A stretch of DNA of 64,000 nt from NCBI GenBank assembly GCA_963665165.1, contig OY761989.1, positions 1,674,001 to 1,738,000 of the forward strand. The letters run 5' to 3'. Numbering within the stretch: position 1 is the first letter of the stretch; every line of letters starts with the position of its first letter. The DNA comes from G963663315 sp963665165. GTDB lineage: Bacteria > Pseudomonadota > Gammaproteobacteria > Arenicellales > Poriferihabitantaceae. Under the pieces are notes generated by a model. That model did no database searches. It was not told the DNA's origin and saw only the letters and a list, made by a program, of their open reading frames with translations. Of the stretch, positions 23,838 to 33,444 are shown piece after piece. Position numbers and translations under genes: made by a program.

Positions 23838-24511
23838 CAAGTCAGTGCGACAAACCGGTATCCGCGTCCGCGCAGTGTTTCAAACGGATTGATCCGGCCC
23901 TCGGGATCAAGTTTTCTCCGTAATCGACCCACGAACACTTCGATCACGTTGCTGTCCCGGTCCGCGTCTTCATCATACAGGTGATCCATCAGTTCGGTCT
24001 TGGATACGACTTTGCCGATATTGATCATGAAATAATGAAGAAGCCGGTACTCATAGGCGGTGAGCTCCAGCCGTTGATCGTTAACGGAAACATCCTGGGT
24101 ACGGGCATCAAGGGCAATCGTTCCATTGTGCAATATCGGTGTGGCGTGACCGGCGGAACGTCGGATCAATGCCGATACCCTGGCCTGGAGTTCTTCGAAA
24201 ACAAAGGGTTTGGTCAGGTAATCGTCCGCTCCCGCGTCCAGGCCGTCGACTTTTTCCTGCCAGCGCGAGCGAGCGGTCAGAATGATGATCGGCCAGGTCT
24301 TTCCCTGTGCGCGCAGCTTTTCGATCACTTCCATGCCGGTCATGTCCGGCAACCCCAGATCGATCACGGCAAGGTCGACAGGGTACTCAAGACCATGGTA
24401 AAGACCGCTTTTGCCGTCAGGGGCGCAATCGACCACATATCCTGCCTGCCGGAATTTATCCGCTAACTGCTCCCGTAATGTCGTCTCATCCTCAACGATC
24501 AGAATTCTCAT
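23837..24511 (-). CDS. Response regulator, OmpR/PhoP-like
   Basis: This 224-residue regulator has a receiver domain with acidic pocket EDE at 7-9, phospho-acceptor Asp51 (AVIDLGLPD) and Lys near 101 (YLTKPF), followed by a winged-helix DNA-binding domain ending in LRRKLDPEGRINPFETLRGRGYRF. Its start overlaps the preceding PepSY gene by four bases and its stop overlaps the kinase start. The PhoP assignment rests on the PhoQ-like partner and overall similarity. Confidence 0.92.
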   Translation of the reverse strand: MRILIVEDETTLREQLADKFRQAGYVVDCAPDGKSGLYHGLEYPVDLAVIDLGLPDMTGMEVIEKLRAQGKTWPIIILTARSRWQEKVDGLDAGADDYLTKPFVFEELQARVSALIRRSAGHATPILHNGTIALDARTQDVSVNDQRLELTAYEYRLLHYFMINIGKVVSKTELMDHLYDEDADRDSNVIEVFVGRLRRKLDPEGRINPFETLRGRGYRFVALT

Positions 24512-24810
24512 TGTTCCAGATTTCCGAGGTTGGGGTTCCTCGGATCGATCAGGATAATCCTGACCTGGCCATTGCTGTTTATCAGTTTGAAGCGGTAATG
24601 CAGGCCGGATTCCTTGTATTTCGAGCGGGCATCCAGGATTTGCCAGCTTTTATGCCGGAGGCGGATCCGCGCCACAACCTCATTGAAGCTGACCGGGACC
24701 GCGGACGGATTACCGATGGCGGCGTCAACGCCATTCGCCGTCGGATCATCGCTGTGGGCATGACCCGTCAGCAGTAGCATCAGGCAGGGAATGTAAAACA
24801 GGTGTTTCAA
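24508..24810 (-). CDS. Small exported PepSY-like protein
   Basis: This 100-residue protein has a signal peptide (MKHLFYIPCLMLLLTGHAHS) and a single PepSY-type repeat (VVARIRLRHKSWQILDA, then GLHYRFKLIN). PepSY proteins inhibit or modulate periplasmic proteases or signalling. It heads the operon with the response regulator and kinase, so it may be a periplasmic accessory of that sensor. Confidence 0.78.
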   Translation of the reverse strand: MKHLFYIPCLMLLLTGHAHSDDPTANGVDAAIGNPSAVPVSFNEVVARIRLRHKSWQILDARSKYKESGLHYRFKLINSNGQVRIILIDPRNPNLGNLEQ

Positions 24811-24829
24811 GTAGGGTCAGGCTCCCGGA

Positions 24830-25363
24830 TCATTTAGCAGGTGTAACCGTGAAATTGATCTGGATTGAACTGCCGGGGTCGTTTCTGGTTCGGGTAGTAT
24901 ACAACCGGTCATTCAATTTGAAAGTCACATCGTATCCCTGCAAGCGTTCTTCGTCACGATATTGATCCACCACCTTGCACCGTTGCTGGTACTGGATCTG
25001 GTTCCCGGAGGCATTTTTTTTATTCTCCAGGTCGGAACCGATCGAGCCACCGAGGATCGCCCCGGCCACCGTAGCCACATCCTGGCCACGCCCGTCGCCA
25101 AATAACCGGCCAACACCGGCGCCGACGATCGCCCCCAGGATTTCCGGCGTATCGGAGTTTGATTTATTGGAAACTGTAACCGCCTCCTGCCAGCATTCCT
25201 CCTGTGGCGTATTGACCCGGACGACTTGATACACCGGATTGGAACTGACCACCGGAACCTCAATGGCAATACCCGATCCATAAGCATTGGAGCCAGTCGA
25301 AACCGCGGCCACGACACCCGCCAGCAGACAAGCCGGCAACCTTTTCTTGATTTTCATTTTCAA
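24830..25363 (-). CDS. Glycine-zipper 2TM-domain envelope protein
   Basis: This 177-residue exported protein has a signal peptide ending near SNAYG and a glycine-zipper segment (ILGAIVGAGVGRLFG, then TVAGAILGGSIGSDLE), the pattern of SlyB/Rickettsia 17 kDa-antigen-like proteins, but no lipobox Cys. It precedes the PepSY-regulator-kinase operon by 19 bases and is probably part of it. SlyB-type proteins are PhoP targets in enteric bacteria, which agrees with the PhoPQ-like context. Confidence 0.8.
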   Translation of the reverse strand: MKMKIKKRLPACLLAGVVAAVSTGSNAYGSGIAIEVPVVSSNPVYQVVRVNTPQEECWQEAVTVSNKSNSDTPEILGAIVGAGVGRLFGDGRGQDVATVAGAILGGSIGSDLENKKNASGNQIQYQQRCKVVDQYRDEERLQGYDVTFKLNDRLYTTRTRNDPGSSIQINFTVTPAK

Positions 25364-25474
25364 CTCCCCTGGTTGATATTCGATTACATTTTCGAAGCAA
25401 AATCGCTTCTGCCTGAACTGCGACCTTAAACCAGACGGATGAACCTACCATGAATGAAGCGGAAAACCAAAAAA

Positions 25475-27916
25475 TCAGGATCGGGGGCGTTCATTGGCCG
25501 GATCCCAGACCGGTTCGCCGAGCACGGTGGCCTTTCTGGTTTCATCGATCAACCGCACGTCAAACTCCGAACCCGGTTCAACATGGGCCAGCCCGACATA
25601 GGCGAAACCCAGGCTGCGGCCAGTGGTATGCCCGTATCCGCCGGAGGTCGTGACGCCGATGACCTTGCCGTTCGCCAATACCGCCTCTCCGCCCGCGATA
25701 TCGTTATCCCCGCTCGATATTTCCAGATACACCAGCTTGAGCGCGATATTGTCCGGGTCGATGTCAAGGGTTGCCTGACGCCCGACGAACTCGCCCTTGT
25801 CGGCCCGGAAAAAGCGCATCACATCGGCTTCCACCATACTGATTTCATTGGTCAGCTCCGCACCCCAGCCTTTGTAGGCTTTTTCCATTCTGAGCGAATT
25901 CAGCGCGTAACCGCCAAAATTGGCAATGCCGTAATCCTGCCCGGCCTGCCACACGGCGTCATAAATCGACGGCATGTCCGCCATCCGGCAATGCAGTTCC
26001 CAGCCCAGTTCTCCGACATAATTCACTCGCATCGCCAACGCCGGCCGGCCGGCAATTTCGATTTCCCTCGCGGTCAGCCACTTGAAGGACGGGTTGGACA
26101 GGTCTGTGCCAGTCAACCCGGAAAGGGTATCGCGCGAACATGGACCGGCCACCACCAGCGCCCCGCGATCATCGCTGATGTTGGTGACCGTAACCTCCTC
26201 GTCCGGCCGGATTCCCTGGGTCAGGATAGCCAGGTCACGCTCTTCCGAAGCAGCGCCGGAAAGCACATAGTAATGATCATCGGCCAGTCGGGTAACGGTC
26301 GATTCGCCGTTCAACCGGCCTTCAGGGGACAGGTAGTGGGTCAGAACGATGCCGCCGGTCCGCCCCGGCATCCGGTTTGCGCTGACCCGGTTCAACAACG
26401 GTTCCGCGTGCTGGCCGGTGACCTCGTATTTTGCGAAAGTGGACAGGTCCATGACACCGACCCGCTCGCGTACCGCCTGGCACTCGGCAGCCACGACTTC
26501 GAAAGTATTATTATGCCGGAAGCCGATTTCCTCCTGTCGTCCGTCGAGTGAGAACCATTTGGCGCGCTCCCAGCCGCTAACCTCGGTAAAAATGGCCCCG
26601 GACGATTCCAGCCTGTCATATAATGGCGTAATCCTGGTTTTCCGCCCTGCCGGACGTTCTTCCCCGGGCAGGTGCAATTTATACATGTGCTCATAATCTT
26701 CGTGGGATTTGGCCGTGGTGTAATCACCGGGGGCATAGTCACCGAACCGCCTCGGGTCCACCCCCGCCATGTTGATTTCCGCATCGCCGTGCACCATCCA
26801 TTGGGCGAGGTATTTTCCTGAACCCGCGCCGGCGGCAATACCGATAGATGCCCCGTTGCAATGCCAGAAATTTCTCAAGCCTGCGGCCGGTCCCAGGAAA
26901 GGGTTGCTGTCCGGGGTATGGGGTATCGCGCCGCACACGACCCGCTTGATGCCCAGTTCGCCCCACATGGGCATCCGTTCCATCACCCGCTCGACATACG
27001 GCATGATGTTGTCCAGGTCCGGATCGAACAACTCGTTTTGAGAATCCCATTCCGGCCATCCTCCACGGTGAGTCCAGCAGACTTGTGAATTCTGTGTCTC
27101 ATAGATGCCGATCAACCCTGATTTTTGCTCCTGCCGATAATAGGATGACGGCCAGGGGTCGCGGATTACCGGCATTTCATCCTCCCGCTCCAGAAACTCC
27201 TGCACCGTGTCGGTCACCAGATAGGTATGCTTCATATTGATCAATGGCACATCGGTACCCACCATTTGGGCCACTTGCCGGGCGTAACATCCGGCGGCGT
27301 TGACCACATGCTCGGCGATCACATTGCCCTGTTCGGTAAACACCTCCCAGTCCCCTGATTTCCGCTGCCTGATATCCGTCACCCGGTTGCCCGTGACTAT
27401 ATCGACCCCCATCTGGCGAGCCCCTTTCGCCATGGCGTTACAGACTCCGGCCGGGTCCACATGACCATCGTTCAGGGTCCATGCTCCAGCCAGCACACCC
27501 TCGATATTGGCGTACGGAACCAGCGACCGGATCTTGGCCGGGTCAATGATCTCACAGTCGAAACCGATCATCCGGCCCACTCCGGATACGCGGTGGAACC
27601 ATTCGACTTCCGCATGGTTATAGGCGAAACGGATGCCGCCGCAACCATGCCAACTGACGTACTGGCCGGTCAATGCTTCCAGTCGGGGATAGAGCCTGAC
27701 TCCATAATCGTGAATTTTGGCCATATTGTAATCAGCGATGAAGCTCGGACACTGCCCGGCGGCATGCCAGGTCGAACCGGAGGTCAATTCCCCCTTCTCG
27801 ACAAGCAGCGTGTCGGTCCAGCCTTCCCGCCCCAGATGGTAGGCCAGCCCCGCCCCCATCACACCGCCGCCGACGATTACGACCCGGGCTTGCCCCGGCA
27901 GGGATTTTCCGTTCAT
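25475..27916 (-). CDS. Dimethylglycine/sarcosine dehydrogenase-like FAD oxidoreductase with GcvT domain
   Basis: This 813-residue enzyme oxidatively demethylates N-methyl amines and passes the one-carbon unit to folate. The N-terminal DAO domain has the dinucleotide fold VVIVGGGVMGAGLAYHLG (residues 12-29) and STWHAAG, whose His51 matches the residue that binds FAD covalently in dimethylglycine dehydrogenases. Residues from about 430 form an FAO/GcvT aminomethyltransferase domain (DLSTFAKYEVTG, NYVGELGWELH, YGHTTGRSLGFAYV). It overlaps the upstream mttB-like gene by four bases. Likely substrates are dimethylglycine, sarcosine or another product of the methyltransferase. Confidence 0.88.
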   Translation of the reverse strand: MNGKSLPGQARVVIVGGGVMGAGLAYHLGREGWTDTLLVEKGELTSGSTWHAAGQCPSFIADYNMAKIHDYGVRLYPRLEALTGQYVSWHGCGGIRFAYNHAEVEWFHRVSGVGRMIGFDCEIIDPAKIRSLVPYANIEGVLAGAWTLNDGHVDPAGVCNAMAKGARQMGVDIVTGNRVTDIRQRKSGDWEVFTEQGNVIAEHVVNAAGCYARQVAQMVGTDVPLINMKHTYLVTDTVQEFLEREDEMPVIRDPWPSSYYRQEQKSGLIGIYETQNSQVCWTHRGGWPEWDSQNELFDPDLDNIMPYVERVMERMPMWGELGIKRVVCGAIPHTPDSNPFLGPAAGLRNFWHCNGASIGIAAGAGSGKYLAQWMVHGDAEINMAGVDPRRFGDYAPGDYTTAKSHEDYEHMYKLHLPGEERPAGRKTRITPLYDRLESSGAIFTEVSGWERAKWFSLDGRQEEIGFRHNNTFEVVAAECQAVRERVGVMDLSTFAKYEVTGQHAEPLLNRVSANRMPGRTGGIVLTHYLSPEGRLNGESTVTRLADDHYYVLSGAASEERDLAILTQGIRPDEEVTVTNISDDRGALVVAGPCSRDTLSGLTGTDLSNPSFKWLTAREIEIAGRPALAMRVNYVGELGWELHCRMADMPSIYDAVWQAGQDYGIANFGGYALNSLRMEKAYKGWGAELTNEISMVEADVMRFFRADKGEFVGRQATLDIDPDNIALKLVYLEISSGDNDIAGGEAVLANGKVIGVTTSGGYGHTTGRSLGFAYVGLAHVEPGSEFDVRLIDETRKATVLGEPVWDPANERPRS

Positions 27917-29493
27917 GACCGACTTCCTCCGGGTTTCATTTGTTCACGGGGCAGCCGTACATCGAATTTCTGCCGCAACCGGGCATCCAGTTCATCGGAC
28001 AGGTGGGAAGGGAAATGCGTGTCCAGGATTTCCCTGGTTTTTTCCTCCGCCACCTGGTCCACCGACCGGGAGCCATTTTCCATCCATTCGGCCGGGGTCA
28101 GGCGGTTTCCGACCTCGGGATAAACATAATCGCTTTCCATTCTGGACAAGGTCGCCTGATGACCCAGGAAATGCTCGGGACCGTTGAGGCAGACATCGGC
28201 GATGGTCTCCAGGGCCAGGTTGTCCTCATCGACTTCAATCCCCCGGACACTGCGGTTGATCGCGCCCAGCATATCATTGTCAATGGTTGCGCCAGTAAAG
28301 CTGAAACCCAGCAGGCTGCCTTGCATGCCGACTGATTCATACACCATATTGGCGCCGCTGTGACCGGACAGGATCAGGGTGTAAGCCTTCTCATATCCCG
28401 ACTGCGCGTCCGGGATTTTCGAGTCGGCCATGCCGGCCGCAATGCCGGTCGGCAAATCGAGATAGCGGCCCACCTGACCGCAAGCCGCCATCAATACCGC
28501 TTGCTCACCGCTGCCGCCGCTCATCGCGCCGGTGCGCAAATCAGAAACGAATGGCCAGGGACCGAAGATCGCGGGATGGCCTTTTTTAAGCAGATTGACA
28601 TAGCACAGCGCTCCCAGCGATTCAGCGCATTCCTGAACCACGGCGCCGGCCAGTGACGCGGGACTGGTCGCCCCGGCCTGCCCCGCCGCCAGAAGCAGGA
28701 TCGGCATACCGCCTTCTATGCAAACCTCCATGACCCGGCAGGCGTCCGCTGCAAATCTCAGCGGCGGCACGACAAAACAGCAGGACAGGCTGGCAAACGG
28801 CCGGGCCCTCCATTTATCTTCCCCGCCAGCGATTTCAAACAGCATTCTCAAGCCCTCGGCCGCGTGCTCAGGCTCTACATAACTGACTCCGCAATGCTTG
28901 GTTGTCCCGGATACCGCCGCATACGTGGTATTCAGGTCCATGACAGCGGGCTCTTCGATATCCCGGGCGACCATGCAGCGCTGGAAGAAGTGGACATGCT
29001 CCTGATAATCGACCAGACGGGCCGCGTCATACAGATCCTGCACCGTGGATTCCCGGTAAGACCCCGTACCGGGATATCGGTCATGGCGCTTCCACGCATC
29101 GGCGACATGAACCGCCGCCCCCGCCGTCCCGAAATAGACCTTGTTGCCGCTCAGGTGCAGGTCGTGCTCCGGAGACTGCCCGCACAGTACGATATCCCTT
29201 GCACAGTTCTCCATGGTCCATTCGATCAAATCCCTCGGGAACAGCAATCGCCCGTCATCGGTATAAGTTCCTCCGGCGCCGGTGACCGCTTCGATGCAGG
29301 ACGGAATCGCCCGGGAAAACCCGACATTCTCCAGCAGGTCCAGCATGGATTCGTGCACCCGTTTCAACTGGTCCCCGGTCAATGGCTTGTATCGCCCGCC
29401 GGACTGGCCGGGCCGGACCGGTTTGTTTTCCTCCGCCAGTGGCGCGGCTCTCAATGCTTTCCTGGCCTCTCTACCGCCTGCTCTACGACCCAT
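27913..29493 (-). CDS. Trimethylamine/glycine-betaine corrinoid methyltransferase family (MttB-like, non-pyrrolysine)
   Basis: This 526-residue MttB-superfamily protein begins MGRRAGGREARKALRAAPL, the usual N-terminus of aerobic members; the ATG at 29493 has GCGGAA upstream and is preferred over an upstream TTG. No in-frame amber codon interrupts it, so it is a non-pyrrolysine member like glycine-betaine methyltransferases. No corrinoid-binding protein or reactivase is encoded nearby, which is odd if it works by methyl transfer to cobalt. Overlap with the DMGDH-like gene suggests betaine-to-dimethylglycine-to-sarcosine style catabolism. Confidence 0.88.
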   Translation of the reverse strand: MGRRAGGREARKALRAAPLAEENKPVRPGQSGGRYKPLTGDQLKRVHESMLDLLENVGFSRAIPSCIEAVTGAGGTYTDDGRLLFPRDLIEWTMENCARDIVLCGQSPEHDLHLSGNKVYFGTAGAAVHVADAWKRHDRYPGTGSYRESTVQDLYDAARLVDYQEHVHFFQRCMVARDIEEPAVMDLNTTYAAVSGTTKHCGVSYVEPEHAAEGLRMLFEIAGGEDKWRARPFASLSCCFVVPPLRFAADACRVMEVCIEGGMPILLLAAGQAGATSPASLAGAVVQECAESLGALCYVNLLKKGHPAIFGPWPFVSDLRTGAMSGGSGEQAVLMAACGQVGRYLDLPTGIAAGMADSKIPDAQSGYEKAYTLILSGHSGANMVYESVGMQGSLLGFSFTGATIDNDMLGAINRSVRGIEVDEDNLALETIADVCLNGPEHFLGHQATLSRMESDYVYPEVGNRLTPAEWMENGSRSVDQVAEEKTREILDTHFPSHLSDELDARLRQKFDVRLPREQMKPGGSRS

Positions 29494-29522
29494 ACGATGT
29501 TCCGCTGTGAAAGAATCGGTTG

Positions 29523-29585
29523 TGATAACAGGCAATTATCAGTTATATGGACATTTTATTGCAATAATCACTTAACAGTTGATTA
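29523..29585. promoter_or_regulatory. Two inverted repeats in the divergent mttB/DAHP synthase interval
   Basis: TGATAA-N7-TTATCA (29523-29541) and TAATCA-N9-TGATTA (29565-29585) lie in the AT-rich interval between divergent genes. They look like operator half-site pairs. No regulator for them is encoded adjacent. Confidence 0.35.
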
Positions 29586-29633
29586 CGATAAAAGTACAAT
29601 CCATCGTTTCGATTTCGACCACAGAACCAGCGC

Positions 29634-30713
29634 GTGACATCCATTAAAACAGACAGTCCGAAAATCAGGACAGACGACCTGCGAATCGCCAGTATCAAAA
29701 AGGTAATCAATCCGGCGAAAATCAACGCCGAGTTGCCGATAACCAACCGTTCGATCACGACAACGGTAACCACCCGGGAGGCAATCCGCGAGATACTGGT
29801 CGGAGACGATGACCGGCTGCTGGTCATTTCGGGACCCTGCTCGATCCATGACCCGGTCGCGGCGCTCGAATATGCCGGACGATTACGGCGCCTGAGGGAA
29901 AAACACCAGGAGGACCTGCTCATCGTAATGCGGGTATATTTTGAAAAGCCCCGAACCACGGTAGGCTGGAAAGGACTCATCAATGACCCGGACCTGGACG
30001 ATACTTTCGATATCAACAAGGGATTGCGGACTGCGAGGAAGTTGTTGCTTGACCTGAACGATCTGGGAGTCCCGGCGGGCACCGAATATCTGGACATCAT
30101 CACTCCGCAGTATGTCGCCGACCTGATTTCGTGGGGAGCGATCGGCGCCAGAACCACGGAAAGCCAGGTGCACCGGGAATTGAGTTCGGGACTGTCCTGC
30201 CCGGTCGGGTTCAAAAACGGAACCAACGGCAATCTGGACATTGCGGTGGATGGATTGCGGGCCGCCGCCCGGCCTCATCATTTCCTGTCGCTGACCAAAT
30301 CCGGACAGTCCGCGATTTTCACGACTACCGGCAACCCGGACTGCCATATCATCCTGCGCGGAGGCAAATCGCCGAACTACGACCGGCAAAGCGTGAACGA
30401 GGCGTGCGGCAAACTGGCCGCAGCTGGCCTGAAACCCCAGGTGATGATTGATTTCAGCCATGCCAACAGCAGGAAAGTGCATGAAAACCAGGCCGGGGTC
30501 TGTGCCGATGTAGCCGGGCAAATCGCCTCCGGAGACCAGAGAATCACCGGCGTCATGATCGAAAGCCACCTGGTGGCCGGTCGCCAGGATGTGATTGGCG
30601 GGCAAGCGAAAACGTATGGCCAGAGTATCACCGACGCCTGTACCGACATAGACACGACTGAAGAGATGCTGGCCACGCTTGCGAGCGCCGTTCAACAGCG
30701 CCGCAACGCCTGA
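29634..30713 (+). CDS. 3-deoxy-7-phosphoheptulonate synthase, class I (AroF/G/H type)
   Basis: This 359-residue enzyme condenses PEP and erythrose 4-phosphate, the first step of the shikimate pathway. Conserved features include VISGPCSIHDPVAALEYA, MRVYFEKPRTTVGWKG, GARTTESQVHRELSSGLS, GFKNGT and DFSHANSRK, with metal ligands Cys in GPCS, His in FSHAN, and late Glu and Asp. The start is a GTG (29634). It stands alone, without other shikimate genes. Which of the Phe-, Tyr- or Trp-sensitive forms it is cannot be told with certainty. Confidence 0.93.
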   Translation: MTSIKTDSPKIRTDDLRIASIKKVINPAKINAELPITNRSITTTVTTREAIREILVGDDDRLLVISGPCSIHDPVAALEYAGRLRRLREKHQEDLLIVMRVYFEKPRTTVGWKGLINDPDLDDTFDINKGLRTARKLLLDLNDLGVPAGTEYLDIITPQYVADLISWGAIGARTTESQVHRELSSGLSCPVGFKNGTNGNLDIAVDGLRAAARPHHFLSLTKSGQSAIFTTTGNPDCHIILRGGKSPNYDRQSVNEACGKLAAAGLKPQVMIDFSHANSRKVHENQAGVCADVAGQIASGDQRITGVMIESHLVAGRQDVIGGQAKTYGQSITDACTDIDTTEEMLATLASAVQQRRNA

Positions 30714-30787
30714 GGAAACCTTTTGACCGCCCGGATTCAGGATTGCCCCGACCCGGATTCGATACCCGGAGCTAAACAGGACTCGAC

Positions 30788-31975
30788 ATGATCAGACCCC
30801 ACGCTTGCGATGAACTGCGTCCGCTTTATGTCCGTAATGAAGGGGAAAGGCAGGAACTCGAAACCCGGTCCCGCTCGCTTGACCGTGTACTGCTGAGTTC
30901 CGCCGGAGCGGCCAACGCCGTTATGCTGGGAGCGGGCTACTTCACGCCGCTTGCAGGATTCATGAACAAGGCGGACTGTATGAGCGTGGCCAGCCGCATG
31001 CGGACCACGGACGGATTGTTCTGGCCAACGCCGGTGGTTTGCCTGGTTGAACAGGCCGGGCCTCTCGAAGTCGGACAGACCATCGCGTTGCTGGACCCCA
31101 ATGTGGAAGGGCATCCTGCCCTGGCGGTGATGCAGGTCAACGGCATTGAATCCATGTCGGAAGACGACAGGATGGAAATCTGTGAACAGGTCTACCGCAC
31201 CCGGGACCGGGCGCACCCCGGAGTCGCTGAATTTCTCGCCCAGGGCAGAACCCTGTTGTCCGGGCCGATACAGGTTCTCAATTTCAGTTATTTCAAGACC
31301 GCATTTTCACAAACATTCCGTACCGCCTATGAAATCCGGGATCGGATTGAAGCCAATGGCTGGCGCCGGGTGGTCGCGTTCCAGACCCGCAATCCGATGC
31401 ACCTCGCGCATGAGGAATTATGCCGGATCGCGATGCAAAGAGTCGGAGCGGACGGCTGCGTCATCCACATGCTGCTGGGCAAACTCAAACCCGGAGACAT
31501 TCCGGCCGATGTCCGGGACGCCGCGATCCGGACCATGGTTGAAAACTACTTTCCGGCGAATACCATGATGATTACCGGATACGGCTTCGACATGCTCTAC
31601 GCCGGACCCAGGGAAGCGGTGCTGCATGCCATTTTCCGCCAGAACATGGGCGCCACCCATTTCATCATAGGCCGTGACCATGCCGGTGTCGGCGACTATT
31701 ACGGCGCTTTCGACGCCCAGACCATTTTCGATGAAGAAGTCCCGCCAGGGGCGCTGGAAATCGAGATTTTCAACGCGGACCATACCGCATACTCGAAAAA
31801 ATTGAACCAGGTGGTCATGATGCGGGAAGCGCCCGATCATGAACTGTCGGATTTCATTATCCTGTCGGGAACCCGGGTCCGGGAAATGCTGTCCGAAGGG
31901 ACCGCCCCCCCGCCTGAATTCTCGAGGCCGGAAGTCGCCAGAATACTGATGGATTACTACCAGTCGAACCAGTAA
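30788..31975 (+). CDS. sat: Sulfate adenylyltransferase (ATP sulfurylase), Sat/Met3 type
   Basis: This 395-residue homo-oligomeric ATP sulfurylase interconverts sulfate plus ATP with APS. Signature motifs are QTRNPMHLAHE (HxxH) and GRDHAGVGDYYG, then SGTRVREML near the C-terminus. This single-subunit type, unlike CysDN, is typical of sulfur-oxidising or sulfate-reducing bacteria, though some use it for assimilation. No APS reductase or dsr gene is in the window. AGGA upstream supports the ATG at 30788. An aminotransferase gene follows in the same direction. Confidence 0.95.
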   Translation: MIRPHACDELRPLYVRNEGERQELETRSRSLDRVLLSSAGAANAVMLGAGYFTPLAGFMNKADCMSVASRMRTTDGLFWPTPVVCLVEQAGPLEVGQTIALLDPNVEGHPALAVMQVNGIESMSEDDRMEICEQVYRTRDRAHPGVAEFLAQGRTLLSGPIQVLNFSYFKTAFSQTFRTAYEIRDRIEANGWRRVVAFQTRNPMHLAHEELCRIAMQRVGADGCVIHMLLGKLKPGDIPADVRDAAIRTMVENYFPANTMMITGYGFDMLYAGPREAVLHAIFRQNMGATHFIIGRDHAGVGDYYGAFDAQTIFDEEVPPGALEIEIFNADHTAYSKKLNQVVMMREAPDHELSDFIILSGTRVREMLSEGTAPPPEFSRPEVARILMDYYQSNQ

Positions 31976-32036
31976 ACCAGTCCCGACATACCTGAAAATC
32001 CATTCAACTCCCATCAATCCCTGACCATCCAGCCTC

Positions 32037-33401
32037 ATGCGACAATACGATACAGCCGAGCTTCAGGCCCTTGACCGAAAACACTACATCCATCCCTTTA
32101 CCGACCATACGGACATGTATAAACGGGGCGCCCGGATTATTGTCGGCGCCGAAAATATCTATATCTATGACAGCGACGGCAAAAAATACCTGGACGGGAT
32201 GTCCGGCCTGTGGTGCGTCAACATCGGTTATGGAAGAACCGAACTGGCCGAGGCGGCCAAGCTGCAGATGGAGCAATTGCCTTACTACAACAGTTTCTTC
32301 CAGACCGCCCAACTGCCTGCGGTCGAACTTGCGGAAATGCTGGCAACCGTCACCCCACCGCATATCAACCGGACATTTTTCGGTTGCTCGGGCTCCGATG
32401 GCAACGATACCGTAATCAGGATCGTGCGGCATTTCTGGGAATGCCAGGGTCAGCCTGACCGCAACATCATCATCAGCCGCCATAACGCCTATCATGGCAG
32501 CACCATGGCCGGAGGCAGTCTCGGCGGCATGAAAGGGATTCACGCCCAGGGAGGAATGCCGATCCCGAACATCGAGCATATCGACCAACCCTACCACTAC
32601 CGCGAAGGCGGCGACCTGGACCCGGAAGAGTTCGGCCTGCAATGCGCCGGGGCGCTGGAAAACAAGATACTCGAAGTCGGCCCCGACCGGGTGGCGGCCT
32701 TTATCGCGGAACCGGTACAGGGCGCCGGGGGCGTGATCGTGCCGCCGAAGACATACTGGCCGGAAATCAATCGAATCTGTCGAAAATACGATGTATTGCT
32801 ATGTGCGGATGAGGTCATTTGCGGATTCGGCCGCACCGGGGAATGGTTCGGTGTCGATACCTACCGCATAGAAGCCGACCTGATGACCATGGCAAAAGGA
32901 TTGTCTTCCGGCTACCAGCCTGTCGGGGCGGTAATGATTGCGGACCGGGTTGCCGAGGTTCTCGATGCAAAAGGCGGCGAGTTCATGCACGGTTACACTT
33001 ATTCCGGTCACCCGGTGGCCTGTGCGGTAGCGCTGAAAAATCTCCAGATCCTCCGCCAGGAGAGGATTATCGAGCAGGCCAGGGACACCACAATGGATTA
33101 TCTCCAGTCAAAAATCGCTTCTCTTGGAACACATCCAATGGTCGGTGAAACACGGGGGGTCGGGTTCCTGGGCGCCATTGAACTGGTCAGAAACAAGGAA
33201 ACCAGGGAAAAATATGACGACAACGGAGGGGCTGCCATCGTCTGCCGTGACGTAAGCATGAAAAACGGGCTGGTCATGCGCGCCATCGGGGATACGATGG
33301 TTGTTTGTCCTCCGTTAATCATCAGCAGGGCGCAAATAGACGATCTTCATGACCGGGTTCGGGCCAGTCTCGACGAAACCCGGAAAATTCTGGATAATTA
33401 G
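32037..33401 (+). CDS. Class III omega-aminotransferase (taurine/putrescine/beta-alanine type)
   Basis: This 454-residue PLP enzyme moves a terminal amino group to a keto acid, usually pyruvate. Asp258 in ADEVICGFGRTG contacts the pyridine nitrogen, and Lys287 in MAKGLSSGYQP forms the Schiff base. YNSFFQ and GYTYSGHPVACAVAL match the pyruvate-dependent SpuC/Tpa group. The phosphate-site motif reads GCSGSDGNDT, with Gly where Ala is usual. Putrescine, taurine or beta-alanine are candidate donors; a sulfonate role would agree with sat next door, but no Xsc or sulfite enzyme is visible. Confidence 0.9.
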   Translation: MRQYDTAELQALDRKHYIHPFTDHTDMYKRGARIIVGAENIYIYDSDGKKYLDGMSGLWCVNIGYGRTELAEAAKLQMEQLPYYNSFFQTAQLPAVELAEMLATVTPPHINRTFFGCSGSDGNDTVIRIVRHFWECQGQPDRNIIISRHNAYHGSTMAGGSLGGMKGIHAQGGMPIPNIEHIDQPYHYREGGDLDPEEFGLQCAGALENKILEVGPDRVAAFIAEPVQGAGGVIVPPKTYWPEINRICRKYDVLLCADEVICGFGRTGEWFGVDTYRIEADLMTMAKGLSSGYQPVGAVMIADRVAEVLDAKGGEFMHGYTYSGHPVACAVALKNLQILRQERIIEQARDTTMDYLQSKIASLGTHPMVGETRGVGFLGAIELVRNKETREKYDDNGGAAIVCRDVSMKNGLVMRAIGDTMVVCPPLIISRAQIDDLHDRVRASLDETRKILDN

Positions 33402-33444
33402 CGCTTGTTTCGTCCACCCTTCGCAGAATAGCGGACAAATTCAG

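Noticed and set aside
27913..29493. Pyrrolysine-containing MttB
   Set aside because: The frame is open end to end with no in-frame amber codon.
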